Source: Bacillota bacterium
Lineage (GTDB): Bacteria > Bacillota > Clostridia > Oscillospirales > Oscillospiraceae
Assembly: GCA_017861415.1 (NCBI GenBank)
Contig: JAGFXS010000082.1
Span: forward strand, 1 to 5,664
Reading direction: 5' to 3'
Length of the DNA stretch: 5,664 nucleotides
The notes below the pieces were generated by a model. That model was not told the DNA's origin. It made no database searches and saw nothing but the letters and a program-made list of their open reading frames with translations. Both the position numbers and the translations under genes were made by a program. Shown here piece after piece: positions 5,244 through 5,664 of this stretch (within the stretch, counting starts at the first letter, position 1; the number at the start of each line of letters is the position of its first letter).

Positions 5244-5664
5244 TTATCCTGCCGAATTCTCTTCTCCCTCCGGCGCGGGTGCCTGGTTGCCAACTACCTC
5301 GTTGGAGCGTTCCAGCATGGTTTCGATCTCCACCGGGTTCCCCTCATCGTCAAAGAGGGTGATCTCCTGGGGATCCATGAACACCAGAGCGAAGGGGTTT
5401 TCAGGATCCACTTCGATCCGCGTGGTTCCCTGGGCATCGGTCACCTCCACCTCAGCCACACGCTGGCTGTTCATGGAGAGGAGAGCCACTGCCGGGGGGG
5501 ACTTCCGGTCCAGCACCCGCAGGCCCAGAACCTGATCCCCAATCTCCTCCATATCACCGTAGTAGCGCAGGTAGTAGCCGAAATACAAGCCATCCCGCTT
5601 TGTGTAGACGGAGAAGGAGGCATCGTCCTTATTCTCATTATAAAAGACCAAGGCCGCCAAACGT
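5244..5664 (-). CDS. 3' end of an unrecognised protein (partial)
   Basis: The frame is open on the - strand from the window edge to a TAA at 5244-5246, giving about the last 139 residues. The in-frame TTG at 5660 has too little upstream sequence visible to judge and the frame continues past it, so I read the gene as truncated by the window. The visible part alternates charged and hydrophobic stretches in a beta-rich pattern, with aromatic clusters near the front (YFGYYLRYYGD), a region like DPENPFALVFMDP, and an acidic Pro/Ala/Glu/Gly tail that is probably disordered. No transmembrane segment, cysteine motif or known catalytic motif appears. I do not recognise the family and give no function. 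A strong terminator follows directly, supporting a real gene end. Confidence 0.75.
   Translation of the reverse strand, partial: RLAALVFYNENKDDASFSVYTKRDGLYFGYYLRYYGDMEEIGDQVLGLRVLDRKSPPAVALLSMNSQRVAEVEVTDAQGTTRIEVDPENPFALVFMDPQEITLFDDEGNPVEIETMLERSNEVVGNQAPAPEGEENSAG

Noticed and set aside
1..5664. CRISPR arrays, tRNA/rRNA genes, insertion sequences, prophage or toxin-antitoxin modules
   Set aside because: I saw no regularly spaced repeats, no tRNA-like or rRNA sequence, no transposase or integrase motifs, and no terminal inverted repeats flanking genes; the inverted repeats present are explained as terminators or leader structures.

Overview
The window looks like chromosomal DNA of a Gram-positive anaerobe of the Clostridia, most likely a GC-rich Oscillospiraceae/Flavonifractor-type gut bacterium. 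The reasons are GC-rich coding sequence with strong AGGAG-type ribosome binding sites, a YmxG/MlpA-type M16 peptidase, a free-standing mini-rubredoxin typical of anaerobes, and perfect stem-plus-T-tract terminators. The taxonomic call is inference from gene style, not from a marker gene.

Layout. Positions 1-4680 hold four co-directional + strand genes: the 3' end of an unrecognised gene (1-210), an aspartate/glutamate racemase-family protein (225-938), a very long ORF (1019-3394), and an M16 zinc peptidase (3424-4680). The spacers are 14, 80 and 29 bases. A 15-bp perfect hairpin with a T-tract (4699-4740) closes the set, so it is probably one operon. The remaining genes are on the - strand: a 47-residue rubredoxin-like protein (4812-4955) with its own extended -10 promoter and a structured leader, and the 3' end of an unrecognised gene (5244-window end) followed by a symmetrical terminator (5189-5221).

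The most notable object is the 791-codon ORF at 1019-3394. It joins, without a stop or frameshift, a full-length MurE-type Mur ligase (residues about 1-505) to a full-length N-acetylglutamate kinase (ArgB, residues about 511-791). These enzymes belong to different pathways, peptidoglycan stem-peptide synthesis and arginine synthesis. Both modules keep their main catalytic motifs. The Mur module resembles the streptococcal/L-Lys branch (GTKGK P-loop, MEVSSQ, YAHN) but has an unusual sequence at the amino-acid-selecting position. Together with the racemase, three enzymes of acidic amino acid chemistry (racemise, ligate, phosphorylate a carboxylate) sit side by side. This could be a dedicated pathway or simply a link between glutamate-consuming pathways; the sequence alone does not decide.
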